From: Rubrivivax sp. | GTDB lineage: Bacteria; Pseudomonadota; Gammaproteobacteria; Burkholderiales; Burkholderiaceae_C | Length of the DNA stretch: 64,000 nucleotides | Direction of reading: 5' to 3' | Assembly (NCBI GenBank): GCA_019635315.1 | Contig: JAHBZT010000001.1 | Span: 310,001 to 374,000, forward strand | Part shown: positions 9,860-18,955 of the stretch, in pieces | Layout of the letters: every line of letters begins with the position of its first letter | How positions within the stretch are numbered: the stretch's first letter is position 1 | Position numbers and translations under genes: made by a program | Notes under the pieces: generated by a model | Database searches by the model: none | What the model was told of the DNA's origin: nothing | What the model saw: only the letters and a program-made list of their open reading frames with translations

Positions 9860-10827
9860 ATGCGCTGGTGCAGGTGCAGGCCAGCGGCTTCCGCGCGCTG
9901 CCGCCGGGCAGCCTGATCGGCATCGTCGCGCCGGCCGGCCCGGTGGCGCCCGAGCGGCTGGCCCGGGTCGAGCCGCTGTTTGCCGCCGCCGGCTGGCGCG
10001 TGCGCCTGTACCCGGGCTGCGGGCAGCGCCATGCGGACTACCTGGCCGGCACCGACGAGCAGCGCCTGGCCGACCTGCACGCCGCCTTCGCCGACGACGA
10101 GGTCGCCGCCGTGCATTGCCTGCGCGGCGGCTACGGCTGCATGCGGCTGCTGGACCGCATCGACACGGCCCTGCTGCGGGCGCGGCCCAAGCTGCTGATC
10201 GGCTACAGCGACATCACCGCGCTGCAGGCGCTGCTGGCGCGCGAAGGCCTGCCGTCGCTGCATGCGCCGATGCCGGGCAGCGACCTCGTGCTGCCCGGCC
10301 GCGAGGCCGAACGCGACGCGCTGTTCGCGCTGCTGAGCGAGGGCTGCGCCGCCGGCACGACCTGGGCACCGGCGCTGGACGGCGTGGCGAGCGCCGGCCT
10401 GTGCCTGCCGGGCGTCGCCGATGGCCTGCTGGCCGGCGGCAACCTGAGCCTGGTGGCGGCACTGCTGGGCACGCGCTGGGCCTGGCCGCTGCACGGCGCG
10501 CTGCTGTTCCTGGAGGACATCAGCGAGGAGCCCTACCGCGTCGACCGCCTGCTGACCCAGCTGCGCCTGGCCGGTGCCTTCGAACAGGTCGCCGGCGTGC
10601 TGCTGGGCAGCTTCACCGGCAGCGGCAGCCCGCGCGCGGTGCTCGAGGAACTGCTGCTGCCCCTGTGCCGCGAGCGCGGCCTGCCGCTGCTGGGCGGCTG
10701 GCCCGCCGGTCACGCATCGCCGAACCGGCCGCTGCCGATGGGTCTGCGCGCGCGGCTGGACGCCGGCGCCGGCACGCTGACGCTGCTGCAGCCGCTGCTG
10801 CAGCCGGCGGCGCCCGCGGCCGCGTGA
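9856..10827 (+). CDS. LD-carboxypeptidase (peptidase family S66)
   Basis: 323 residues, the usual LdcA/MccF length. The family triad is visible: S118 in LIGYSDITAL, E220 in LLFLEDISEEPYRVDR and H286 in GWPAGHASPN. These enzymes remove the terminal D-alanine from murein tetrapeptides, or cleave related amide bonds in the MccF branch. No signal peptide is seen, consistent with cytoplasmic recycling of peptides brought in by an AmpG-type permease. It is translationally coupled to the preceding serine hydrolase by a four-base overlap. Confidence 0.9.
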   Translation: MNALVQVQASGFRALPPGSLIGIVAPAGPVAPERLARVEPLFAAAGWRVRLYPGCGQRHADYLAGTDEQRLADLHAAFADDEVAAVHCLRGGYGCMRLLDRIDTALLRARPKLLIGYSDITALQALLAREGLPSLHAPMPGSDLVLPGREAERDALFALLSEGCAAGTTWAPALDGVASAGLCLPGVADGLLAGGNLSLVAALLGTRWAWPLHGALLFLEDISEEPYRVDRLLTQLRLAGAFEQVAGVLLGSFTGSGSPRAVLEELLLPLCRERGLPLLGGWPAGHASPNRPLPMGLRARLDAGAGTLTLLQPLLQPAAPAAA

Positions 10828-10859
10828 CAATCGCGTTCCGCCTGCCACCACCGCGCGCC

Positions 10860-11777
10860 ATGACCTCCCCCGCCCTGCAAGCCCTCGGCCCCGCCGTCCG
10901 CGAGACCACGCTGCATTCGCTGCCGCTCGTCGCGCGCGGCAAGGTGCGCGACCTCTATGCCGTCGGCAGCGACCGCCTGCTGATGGTCGCCAGCGACCGC
11001 CTGAGCGCCTTCGACGTCGTGATGAAGGCGCCGGTGCCCGGCAAGGGCCGGCTGCTGACGCAGATGGCGCTGTTCTGGTTCGACCGCCTGAAGGGCGTGG
11101 TGCCCAACCACCTGAGCGGCGACGCGCCCGAGAGCGTGGTCGCGCCCGACGAGGTGGCGCAGGTCGCCGGCCGCGCGATGCTGGTGAAGAAGCTCACGCC
11201 GCTGCCCTGCGAGGCGGTGGTGCGCGGCTACGTGGCCGGCTCGGGCTGGAAGGAGTACCAGCGGCAGGGCACCGTCTGCGGCATCGTGCTGCCGCCGGGC
11301 CTGGCGATGACGACGCCGCTGCCGGAACCGATCTTCACGCCGGCGACCAAGGCCGCGGTCGGTGACCACGACGAGAACATCTCGTTCGCGCAGCTCGAGG
11401 CCCTGCTCGGCGCAGCGCGCGCCGCCGAGGTGCGCGACACCGCGATCCGCCTGTACCGCGAGGCGGCGGCCTACGCGCTGGGTCGCGGCATCGTGATCGC
11501 CGATACCAAGTTCGAATTCGGCCTCGACGAAGCGGGCCGGCTGACGCTGATGGACGAGGCGCTGACGCCGGACTCGTCCCGCTTCTGGCTCGCCGAGGAC
11601 CTGCACGCCGGGCGCATCGTCGCGCTGGACAAGCAGCCGCTGCGCGACTGGCTGGCCTCCACCGGTGTGACCGGCGGCGCCGAGCAGGCGGCACTCGACC
11701 TGCCCGACGAGGTGATCCTGGGCGTGCACGAGCGCTACGCCACCGCCTGCCGCATGCTGTGCGAGGGCGACGAATGA
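10860..11777 (+). CDS. purC: Phosphoribosylaminoimidazole-succinocarboxamide synthase
   Basis: SAICAR synthase of 305 residues, which joins CAIR and aspartate using ATP in purine biosynthesis. The ATP/substrate segments ARGKVRDLYAV, SDRLSAFDVVM, VRGYVAGSGWKEYQ and DTKFEFG are all present and complete. This is the single-domain, roughly 300-residue yeast-like form found in betaproteobacteria. ATG 10860 is the first start before the conserved core. The stop overlaps the next gene by four bases (ATGA at 11774). Confidence 0.97.
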   Translation: MTSPALQALGPAVRETTLHSLPLVARGKVRDLYAVGSDRLLMVASDRLSAFDVVMKAPVPGKGRLLTQMALFWFDRLKGVVPNHLSGDAPESVVAPDEVAQVAGRAMLVKKLTPLPCEAVVRGYVAGSGWKEYQRQGTVCGIVLPPGLAMTTPLPEPIFTPATKAAVGDHDENISFAQLEALLGAARAAEVRDTAIRLYREAAAYALGRGIVIADTKFEFGLDEAGRLTLMDEALTPDSSRFWLAEDLHAGRIVALDKQPLRDWLASTGVTGGAEQAALDLPDEVILGVHERYATACRMLCEGDE

Positions 11778-12745
11778 TGGCCACCGTCGTGTCGACCTCC
11801 CACCTGCGCGTGCACCGCTTCGCCGGCCTGGCGCCGGGGCCGCGGCTGATCGTCACCGGCGCGGTGCACGGCAACGAGACCGCCGGCACGCGCGGCATCG
11901 AGCGTGTGCTGGCCGAGATCGAGCGCGGCGAGATCGACATCGTGCGCGGCACCGTCAGCTTCGTGCCGGTGTGCAACCCGCTGGCCTACGCCAACGGCCG
12001 GCGCATGGGCGACCGCAACCTCAACCGTCGCCTGCAGCCGACCGCGACGCCGCAGGACAACGAGGACCGCCTCGCGAACCTGCTGTGCCCGCTGCTGGCC
12101 GAACACGACGTGTTGCTGGACCTGCACAGCTTCCGCAGCCCCGGCCGGCCCTTCGTGATGCGCGGCCCGGCCGACAACCGCGGCGCGCTGGAGCCTTTCG
12201 CGCACGCCGCAGCGGAGGCGAGGCTGGCCGCGCACGTGGGGGTGCAGCGCGTCGTCGACGGCTGGATGGCGGCCTATGCCGAGGGTGTGGCGCGCCGCCG
12301 CGCGCGCGGGCTGACGCCGGGCGCGGTGCACGAGGACCCGAGCTACGGCGTCGGCACCACCGAGTGGATGCGCAGCCAGGGCGGCTACGGCGTCACGCTG
12401 GAGTGCGGCCAGCACGACGACCCGGCCGGCCCGGAGGTGGCCTGGCGCGCGATCCGCCAGACGCTGGCGCTGCTGGGCATCGCCGAGCTGCCGCTGGCGC
12501 CGCCGGCCGGCCCCTTCGAGTGCCTGACGCTGGCCGAGGTGATCGACCGCCATGCCGAGGGCGACCGCTTCGCCCGCGAGTGGCGCAGCTTCGACCCGCT
12601 GGCCGAGGGCGAGCTGATCGCCGTGCGCGCCGACGGCGCCGAGCTGCGCGCGCCGCGCGCCGGCTACATCGTCTTTCCCGACCACTCGGCGCTGCCGGGG
12701 CACGAGTGGTTCTACCTGGCGCGGGCGAGCGAGCGGGTGCTGTGA
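11774..12745 (+). CDS. Succinylglutamate desuccinylase/aspartoacylase family protein
   Basis: 323-residue zinc hydrolase of the AstE/AspA (M14-like) family. Zinc ligands are H32 and E35 in GAVHGNETAG and H118 in LLDLHSF. RMGDRNLNRR supplies the conserved Arg/Asn substrate-binding element, and LECGQHDDPAG contains the likely catalytic Glu. It should remove an acyl group from an amino acid or similar amide; the substrate cannot be told from sequence. It is translationally coupled to purC, a pairing that does not itself reveal a pathway. Confidence 0.88.
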   Translation: MMATVVSTSHLRVHRFAGLAPGPRLIVTGAVHGNETAGTRGIERVLAEIERGEIDIVRGTVSFVPVCNPLAYANGRRMGDRNLNRRLQPTATPQDNEDRLANLLCPLLAEHDVLLDLHSFRSPGRPFVMRGPADNRGALEPFAHAAAEARLAAHVGVQRVVDGWMAAYAEGVARRRARGLTPGAVHEDPSYGVGTTEWMRSQGGYGVTLECGQHDDPAGPEVAWRAIRQTLALLGIAELPLAPPAGPFECLTLAEVIDRHAEGDRFAREWRSFDPLAEGELIAVRADGAELRAPRAGYIVFPDHSALPGHEWFYLARASERVL

Positions 12746-12916
12746 GGGGCCGGCGCCGCAGTCCGCACCACGGGGCGGCGGCGGGCGCTGCATCCGCCAA
12801 TCGGTGGACAGGGGTCGAGGCATAGGGATGGGCGTGCACCGGCGCCCGCCCTAGACTGGGCTGGCGGTATTTGGCGCGGCAGGTCAGACGCGCGGCCAGC
12901 CGCAGGAAGGTGCACC

Positions 12917-13636
12917 ATGCCCCGGATTGCACGGCCCCGCTGGCGGCACGCGGCCATCGCGGCGAGCCTCTTGGCCCTGGCCGGCTGCTCGGCCACCGTC
13001 GAGGAACGGCACTACTTCGCGGCCTACCGCGACAGCGGCGCCGGCACGCGCGAACCGGTGCAGTTCTTCCGCCTCAGCGTCAGCGGCCAGAGCCAGTTCG
13101 CGAATACACGCTACCTGACCGGCTATTTCGACGAGCGCGCGATCGCGCTGTTCTTCAACGAGCTGAAGTCCACGCCCGAACGCAAGCTGTTCGACGAGTC
13201 GGTGCGCCTGCCCGGCGCCGCCGCCGGCACGAGCTTCGAGCCGCTGTCGCCGACCGAGGCCAACGGCGCCTTCGTGCTGATCATGAGCACGAATGCCGAC
13301 GCGATCGCGAGCACCATCGGCAGCTTCGCCGAGTCGCAGGTCGTCGCCGACGCGCTGACGCGCATCGTCAACCGCGACCGCGTGCTCGCGAAGGCGCAGA
13401 GCGATGCGCAACTCGACGTGCGCAAGGCGGAGGCGGGCGCGCTGCACACCCAACTCGCGGCGCACGCGGCGGCGGCGCGCCGGGCGCCCAGCGGCCAGGA
13501 GGCGACCGCTGGCTACCGGCGCGCGCTGACGACGCTGGCCCAGGGACTGGGCTACGGCGGTCCGGAGTTCGCCTCTCTGGAACAGGCGCGCAGCTGGTTC
13601 GCGCTCGAGGCGGCGCGCGGCGCCGGCATGCCGTGA
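12917..13636 (+). CDS. Putative lipoprotein, unknown function
   Basis: 239 residues with a lipoprotein signal: basic N-terminus, hydrophobic run and lipobox LALAGC with C24. The +2 serine favours the outer membrane. The mature part is soluble and ends in an alanine-rich helical region (about residues 160-239). No family is recognised. It is the first gene of a three-gene set: its stop overlaps the GTG of the next lipoprotein by four bases, implying that the two products work together in the envelope. Confidence 0.78.
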   Translation: MPRIARPRWRHAAIAASLLALAGCSATVEERHYFAAYRDSGAGTREPVQFFRLSVSGQSQFANTRYLTGYFDERAIALFFNELKSTPERKLFDESVRLPGAAAGTSFEPLSPTEANGAFVLIMSTNADAIASTIGSFAESQVVADALTRIVNRDRVLAKAQSDAQLDVRKAEAGALHTQLAAHAAAARRAPSGQEATAGYRRALTTLAQGLGYGGPEFASLEQARSWFALEAARGAGMP

Positions 13637-14799
13637 GGGCCGGCGCGATCGCCTTGCTGCTGACCGCGGCGCTGGCCGGCTGCGGCAGCCTGCAGGTGCG
13701 CGTGGACGTGCTCGATCCCGGGCACGTGCGCGAGGCCCTGGCCGACGAGGCGCAGCGCAAGCTGTACCGCGAGGTCGTCGCCGCCGAGCCGGGCGAGTTC
13801 GCACGCCGCGTCGAGCGCAAGCAGGCCGACTATCGCCAGGCCGTCGGCCGGCTGGCCGACCAGTTCGAGGCTGCCGCCGCGCCGACCGCGCGCGGGCTGG
13901 CCGCCGCGGTGGCGAAGTCCTGGCGCGACGAGGTGGCGGGGGGCCAGATCGTACGCAGCGCCGAGGCCGCAACGGACGAGGTGGAGCAGCTGGCGCAGCA
14001 GGTCCGGGACCGCGGCGCCGAGCTCAAGGTGGACCGGCTCGCGCCGCTGCCGGCCGAGGTGCGCGACCTGCTCGCCCGGCTGGAGGCCAGCGACAAGCGG
14101 CTCGTGCACCTGCAGCAGGCGGATCTGCGCGCGTTGCGGGAGAACCTGCGCACGTTCGACGCCGAGAACGCCGCATCGACGCCGTCGGTCGCCGACAGCG
14201 CGGCGCTGTCCGCGCGCCTCGAGGCCGCGGCTGCGGTCACGCGGCGCAGCATCCTGCAGGGCGGCGGCCTGGCGGCGACGGACTATGCGTACATCGTCAC
14301 CCGCGCCGAAGAGCGCCTGTGGGCGCCGGACTTCAACCGCGCCTATGCCAGCGGCACCTTCGGCAACGTCGACATCGTCATCCGGCTCAACGAGACCGCC
14401 GACTTCTCGGTGAAGGGCATGATGTTCGACGCGACCAAGGTGGCCCAGGTGGCCGGCAAGGTGCTGACGCAGACGGTGCTGCTCGGCGCGCAGATCGCGG
14501 GCGTGCCGGTCACCGCGGCCAGCAGCGGCACGGCCACCGGAGGCGACGCGCTGTCGGCCGCGTCGACCGACCTCGCGAAAGCCGAGGAAGTGCTGGCGAA
14601 GCGCGACGCCGCGCTGCGGGCGCAGCGCGATGCGTTGCGCGTCGCGGCGCGCACGATCCTCGGCTCCGCCCCGGCGCTGGCCGAACCCGGCCTTGCCGAC
14701 AAGCCCGCCGCCGACCCGGCGCGCGTGGCATTGCACGAGGCCGTCGACGCGTCGCTCGCGGCGTTGAAGCGGCTGATCGAGCTGCAGGACCTGCCTTGA
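13633..14799 (+). CDS. Second putative lipoprotein, helical, unknown function
   Basis: 388 residues from GTG 13633 (GTGA overlap with the preceding stop). The short signal peptide ends in the lipobox ALAGC (C17). Residues about 40-220 are predicted to be strongly helical, with many Glu/Arg/Leu heptads, possibly coiled coil. The segment TFGNVDIVIRLNETADFSVKG looks beta-rich, and a Gly/Ala-rich stretch follows before a second helical tail. No family is recognised. The overlap with the first lipoprotein and the small protein downstream suggest an envelope complex. Confidence 0.75.
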   Translation: MRAGAIALLLTAALAGCGSLQVRVDVLDPGHVREALADEAQRKLYREVVAAEPGEFARRVERKQADYRQAVGRLADQFEAAAAPTARGLAAAVAKSWRDEVAGGQIVRSAEAATDEVEQLAQQVRDRGAELKVDRLAPLPAEVRDLLARLEASDKRLVHLQQADLRALRENLRTFDAENAASTPSVADSAALSARLEAAAAVTRRSILQGGGLAATDYAYIVTRAEERLWAPDFNRAYASGTFGNVDIVIRLNETADFSVKGMMFDATKVAQVAGKVLTQTVLLGAQIAGVPVTAASSGTATGGDALSAASTDLAKAEEVLAKRDAALRAQRDALRVAARTILGSAPALAEPGLADKPAADPARVALHEAVDASLAALKRLIELQDLP

Positions 14800-14818
14800 G
14801 CCCCCGCAGGAGGACGTG

Positions 14819-15145
14819 ATGGCGACGACCCGACATGCGCCGGCGAAGCGTGCGCGGCGCAGCGCAAGAGCCACGACTGCGGCAGCGGCGCCCCCCGGGC
14901 CCGCGGCGGGCCCGGGGCCGGCCGCGCTGGTGGCCGCCGCGGCGGCCGCCGCGAGCTTCCAGCCCGGCGACGTGGTCTTCGTCGGTGACGACACGACGCC
15001 CGGCACGGTGTGCCGCGTGACGCAGCCCGGTGCCCGCTACCGCGTGCTGTTCCAGGGCCTGTCGGCTTGCCTGGCCGTGCCGCACGGCGGCCTGCGGCAC
15101 GCCCCGCCGGGCACCCGGGGGCCCGACTGCGACGGCATCTGCTGA
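14819..15145 (+). CDS. Small hypothetical protein
   Basis: 108 residues following a strong AGGAGGA ribosome site at 14808, which decides ATG 14819 (a GTG lies three bases before). The first 45 residues are Arg/Ala/Pro-rich low complexity. The rest is a compact beta-rich domain (FQPGDVVFVGDD, then YRVLFQGLSACLAVP) that could be SH3-like, and it holds four cysteines including one at the very C-terminus. No signal peptide is evident. It is the third member of the lipoprotein set; function unknown. Confidence 0.65.
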   Translation: MATTRHAPAKRARRSARATTAAAAPPGPAAGPGPAALVAAAAAAASFQPGDVVFVGDDTTPGTVCRVTQPGARYRVLFQGLSACLAVPHGGLRHAPPGTRGPDCDGIC

Positions 15146-15167
15146 GGCGCCGACCCCGGCCGGCTCT

Positions 15168-18100
15168 TCAGCCCAGCCGCGGCCGCTCCCCGAACTCCGG
15201 CCGGTAGACGCCCTCGCGCTCCACCGCCGCCAGCGCCTCGGCCAGCGCCGCCGCCAGCTGGCGGTCGCGCTCGGGCGCGTTGAAGGCGTCGTCCTGCGGC
15301 AGGTTGTCGACATCGACATCGGGCGCGGTACCATGGTTCTCGACGCCGAAGCCGACATCCTTGAACCAGAACGCATATTCCGGCTGCGTCGTCTCGCTGC
15401 CGTCGATCAGGTGGTGGCGCGGCCAGATGCCGATGACGCCGCCCCAGGTGCGGCGGCCGACCAGGCGGCCGATCTTCATCAGCTTGAAGCCGTGGCTGAA
15501 GATGTCGCCGTCGCTGCCGGCATGTTCGTTGGTCAGCGCGACCACCGCGCCGGCCGGCGACTCGTCGGGGTAGCAGCCCGGGCGGCCCCAGCGCGTGACG
15601 GCCCAGGCGATGCGCCGGCGCGCCGCCTTCTCCAGCAGCAGCTGGCTGACATGGCCGCCGCGGTTGAAGCGCACGTCGACGATGAGCGCGTCGCGGTCGC
15701 ACTCGGCGCTGAAGTAGCGGTGGAATTCGGCGAAGCCGGCCGACATCATGTCCGGCAGGTGCAGGTAGCCCACGCGGCCGCCCGCGGCCTCGTGCACCCA
15801 GGCGCGGTTGCGCTCGACCCACTCGCGGTAGCGCGCCGGCGTCTCGTCGGCCAGCGTCGTGACCAGCACCTCGCGCGCGCTGCCGTCCGGCGCGCGCAGC
15901 GTCAGCGCGACCTTGGCCGCGGCCTGGTGCACCAGCAGCGCCTGCGGCGGCGTGGTTTCGTCCAGCGCCTGTCCGTTGACCGCGACGATGCGCTCGCCCG
16001 GCTTCGCCAGCACGCCGATGGCATTCAGTGGCGAGTCGGCGCCGGCGTCCCAGGGGTCGCCCTGCACGGTGCGCTCGACCTGCCAGCCTTCGCCGTCCCA
16101 GCGCAGCTCGGCCGCCAGCCGGCCCAGCGGCACCGCCGGCGGCTTGCGGTGGTCGCCGCCGGTCTCGTAGGCGTGCGAGGTGCCGAGCTCGCCCTGCAGC
16201 TCCCAGACCAGGTCCGACAGCTCGCCGCGCGTGGCCACGCGCCGCAGCAGCGGCGCGTAGCGTTCGTAGACGGCGGCCCAGGCGATGCCCGACATGTCCT
16301 CGACCCAGAACTGGTCGCGCTGCAGCCGCCACAGCTCGCGCAGCATCTGCGCCCACTCGGCGCGCGGCTCGACGGCCACGCGCACGCGGCCGAGGTCGAC
16401 GACGCCGCTCTTGCGCGAGGGCTTGTCCGGCGCCGGCGCATGATCGTCGGCGGCGGGCTTCGTGGCGTCCAGCACGCGCAGCTTGCCGCCGTGGCGCACG
16501 AGCAGCGTGCGGCCGTCGGCCGCGAGCACGAAACTGTCCGCCGCCTCGGCCAGCGTGCGCAGCTCGCCGGTCGCGAAGTCGAAGACCTCGACGCGGCCCG
16601 GCCCTTCCTTGTGGCCGCCGCGGCCATGCGCGCCGGCGATCGGCAGCGCGGTCCACAGCACCTTGCCCTCGGCGGCGCCGGCGATCTGGCCGTAGCGACC
16701 CTCGGGCACCGGGAAGGCGGCGACGCGGCGCGCCAGGCCCTCGGGTTCGATCGCCGGCGGCGGCTCCGCCGCGGCCGCGCCGGCCTTCGCGTCCGCCTGG
16801 GCACCCTCCTTGGCGCCCGCCGCCTGGTCACCGCCATCCTTCGCCTCGCCCATGCCGCGCGGCGCCGGTTCGAAGGGCGGCGGCGCGTCGGCCTGCAGCG
16901 CGATCAGGTAGGGCCGCGCGGCGCGCGGGAAGCTCAGCTCGAACTGCACCGCGTCGTAGACGGGGTCGAAGGTGCGCAGCGACAGGAACATCAGCCAGCG
17001 TCCCGTGGGGTCGAAGGCCGGCGCATAGTCGCGGAACTCGGGCTGCGTCGCGAGCAGGCTGCGCGCGCCGGCCAGCTCGTACAGCTTGATCGCGCTGTGC
17101 CGTTCGCTGGTCGGGCAGCTGTAGGCCAGCCAGCCGCCGCAGGGCGACCAGACCGGGCCCTCGATGCGGCCGAAGTCGCTGCGGTCGGCCAGCACCAGGG
17201 TGCCGGTGGCGAGGTCGCCGATCCACAGCTCGTTGCGGTGGTTGGCCAGCGCGACCTGGCTGCCGCTGCCCGCGACGCGCAGCGCCGTCACGCGGCCGAT
17301 GTCCCAGGGCAGTTCGCGCGTGCTGCGTGCACCCGGCCCGCCTTCGAGGACCAGCACGCGGTCCTCGCCCGACGCATCGCCGGCCGCCACCAGCGTCGTG
17401 CCGTCGGCCAGCCACTGGGCCAGGCGCAGCCGCGCCGGCTGCGCCGGCGGCGGGCCGTGGCGCTGCACCGCGCCTTCCCACAGCGCCATCGTGAAGCACT
17501 GGCCGCGCACCTCCAGCGCCAGGCTGTGGCCCTGCGGGTGCAGCTGCACGCCGTGCAGGTGCTGGTCGGCCGGCACGAAGCGGCGCGCGGCCTGCGTGCG
17601 TGCGCTCGGCACCGCGATCTCCAGCGCGCGCGTGCGGCCGCTGGCGGGGTCGAACAGCCACAGCTCGGCACCGCACTGGTAGACGATGCGCTCGCCGTCG
17701 GTCGCTGCGTGGCGTGCGTAGAAGCGGTCGTGGTCGGTGTGGCGCAGCAGCCCGCTGCCGTCCGGCGCGCAGCAGTAGAGGTTGCCCACGCCTTCGTGGT
17801 CGCCCAGGAACCACAGGCGGCCGTCCAGCCACATCGGGCTCGTGACGTTGCCCGGCAGGTCCAGGCGGCGGAAGTCGCCGCGGCCGTCGGCGTCCACCCA
17901 CAGCTGGCCGACGCGGCCGCCGCGGTAGCGCTTCCAGCGCGCCGGGTCGCCGGTATTGCGGCCGATCGCGCGCGCCCCGTCCGCGCCCAGCGCCAGGTGG
18001 TCGGCCGGGCCGATCGGCAGCCGCTCGGGCAGGCCGCCGGCCGGCGACACCGCCCAGGCATGCAGGTGGCGAAGGAACGGCTGGCCGTGGTTGCTGCAGA

Positions 18101-18416
18101 AGAGCACGCGGCCGTCGGGCAGGAAGCCGCGCACGACGAGCTCGCTGCCCAGCCAGGTCAGCCGGCGCGCCGGGCCGCCGGCGGCCGGCATCAGCCAGAC
18201 CTCGGCATGCTGCTCGTCGCGGCCGGCATACGCGAGCCAGCGGCCGTCGGGCGACAGCACCGGCGTCGCCGGCTCCGACAGCCCGGCGGTCAGCCGCGTC
18301 GCCGTGCCGCCCGCGGTGGACACGCGCCACAGGTCGTCGTCGCTGACGAAGACCACGGTATCGCCGTGCAGGGCAGGCTGGCGCAGGTAGGCGGGCGGCG
18401 GGCTGTCGTGGGTCAT
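15168..18416 (-). CDS. Tricorn-type protease (S41 family)
   Basis: 1082 residues with the architecture of archaeal tricorn: beta-propeller repeats over about residues 1-640 (for example LSPDGRWLAYAG and WSPCGGWLAYSC), a mixed linker, a PDZ-like segment near 800-890 (NAIGVLAKPGERIVAVNGQAL) and a C-terminal S41 catalytic domain. Catalytic residues fall almost where tricorn has them: S747-H748 in LGTSHAYE, nucleophile S968 in AGSDGDIF, and a Glu in GVENHGTAPD. No signal peptide, so cytoplasmic degradation of 6-12 residue peptides is likely. A charged Ala/Lys/Glu-rich insert is seen around residues 515-545. Confidence 0.93.
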   Translation of the reverse strand: MTHDSPPPAYLRQPALHGDTVVFVSDDDLWRVSTAGGTATRLTAGLSEPATPVLSPDGRWLAYAGRDEQHAEVWLMPAAGGPARRLTWLGSELVVRGFLPDGRVLFCSNHGQPFLRHLHAWAVSPAGGLPERLPIGPADHLALGADGARAIGRNTGDPARWKRYRGGRVGQLWVDADGRGDFRRLDLPGNVTSPMWLDGRLWFLGDHEGVGNLYCCAPDGSGLLRHTDHDRFYARHAATDGERIVYQCGAELWLFDPASGRTRALEIAVPSARTQAARRFVPADQHLHGVQLHPQGHSLALEVRGQCFTMALWEGAVQRHGPPPAQPARLRLAQWLADGTTLVAAGDASGEDRVLVLEGGPGARSTRELPWDIGRVTALRVAGSGSQVALANHRNELWIGDLATGTLVLADRSDFGRIEGPVWSPCGGWLAYSCPTSERHSAIKLYELAGARSLLATQPEFRDYAPAFDPTGRWLMFLSLRTFDPVYDAVQFELSFPRAARPYLIALQADAPPPFEPAPRGMGEAKDGGDQAAGAKEGAQADAKAGAAAAEPPPAIEPEGLARRVAAFPVPEGRYGQIAGAAEGKVLWTALPIAGAHGRGGHKEGPGRVEVFDFATGELRTLAEAADSFVLAADGRTLLVRHGGKLRVLDATKPAADDHAPAPDKPSRKSGVVDLGRVRVAVEPRAEWAQMLRELWRLQRDQFWVEDMSGIAWAAVYERYAPLLRRVATRGELSDLVWELQGELGTSHAYETGGDHRKPPAVPLGRLAAELRWDGEGWQVERTVQGDPWDAGADSPLNAIGVLAKPGERIVAVNGQALDETTPPQALLVHQAAAKVALTLRAPDGSAREVLVTTLADETPARYREWVERNRAWVHEAAGGRVGYLHLPDMMSAGFAEFHRYFSAECDRDALIVDVRFNRGGHVSQLLLEKAARRRIAWAVTRWGRPGCYPDESPAGAVVALTNEHAGSDGDIFSHGFKLMKIGRLVGRRTWGGVIGIWPRHHLIDGSETTQPEYAFWFKDVGFGVENHGTAPDVDVDNLPQDDAFNAPERDRQLAAALAEALAAVEREGVYRPEFGERPRLG

Positions 18417-18589
18417 CGCGCGCGGCCTCCTCCAGCCGCGCGGCCATCATCCCATGGCCTTCCGCCGTGGCGGCGGCTCGTCCCTCCAAAGGACGCCTTC
18501 CCTCCTGCGAGGGATGCGCCGGCGCGGCATGGCGACCAAGATCGCGGCCCGCCGGGATGCCCACCGAGCCCGGACCCGAGGCAGGACCG

Positions 18590-18847
18590 ATGCGATTCCA
18601 CGAGACCCACGAAGGCGACTACCGCATCTACGCCGGCGCGCTGGAGGCCCCGCGCGGCGCCGGCTGGACGGCGGCCCTGGTGGTCGACCGCGAGGGCGAT
18701 GCGCCGCGCGGCCAGCGCCGCGAGGCCTTCCGCGACGACAGCCTGGCCTGCGGCTACCGCTGGCGCACGCCCGACGAGGCGCTGCGTTATGCCGTCGGCC
18801 GCGCGCGCGAGCTGATCCGCTCGCGTTCGCCGCAGCTCGCCTGCTGA
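18590..18847 (+). CDS. Small conserved-looking hypothetical protein
   Basis: 85 residues, soluble and charged, with no recognisable family. The pattern EGDYRIYAGALE, then AALVVDRE, then a C-terminal helix PDEALRYAVGRARELIRSR resembles small single-domain proteins with a three-strand sheet and one helix. ATG 18590 is chosen for the GCAGGA upstream; an in-frame ATG 123 bases earlier reads through non-coding-looking sequence. It sits alone between the divergent tricorn gene and mnmA. Confidence 0.6.
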   Translation: MRFHETHEGDYRIYAGALEAPRGAGWTAALVVDREGDAPRGQRREAFRDDSLACGYRWRTPDEALRYAVGRARELIRSRSPQLAC

Positions 18848-18955
18848 CCTCGGTCCCCAGTTCCGGCTGCGCCGGCCCGCCCCCGACGGGGACGGCGCCG
18901 CCCGGCCTGGCCGGACCGACCCGCGCCCCTCGTGCCCGGCCCGGATAATCCGGCC

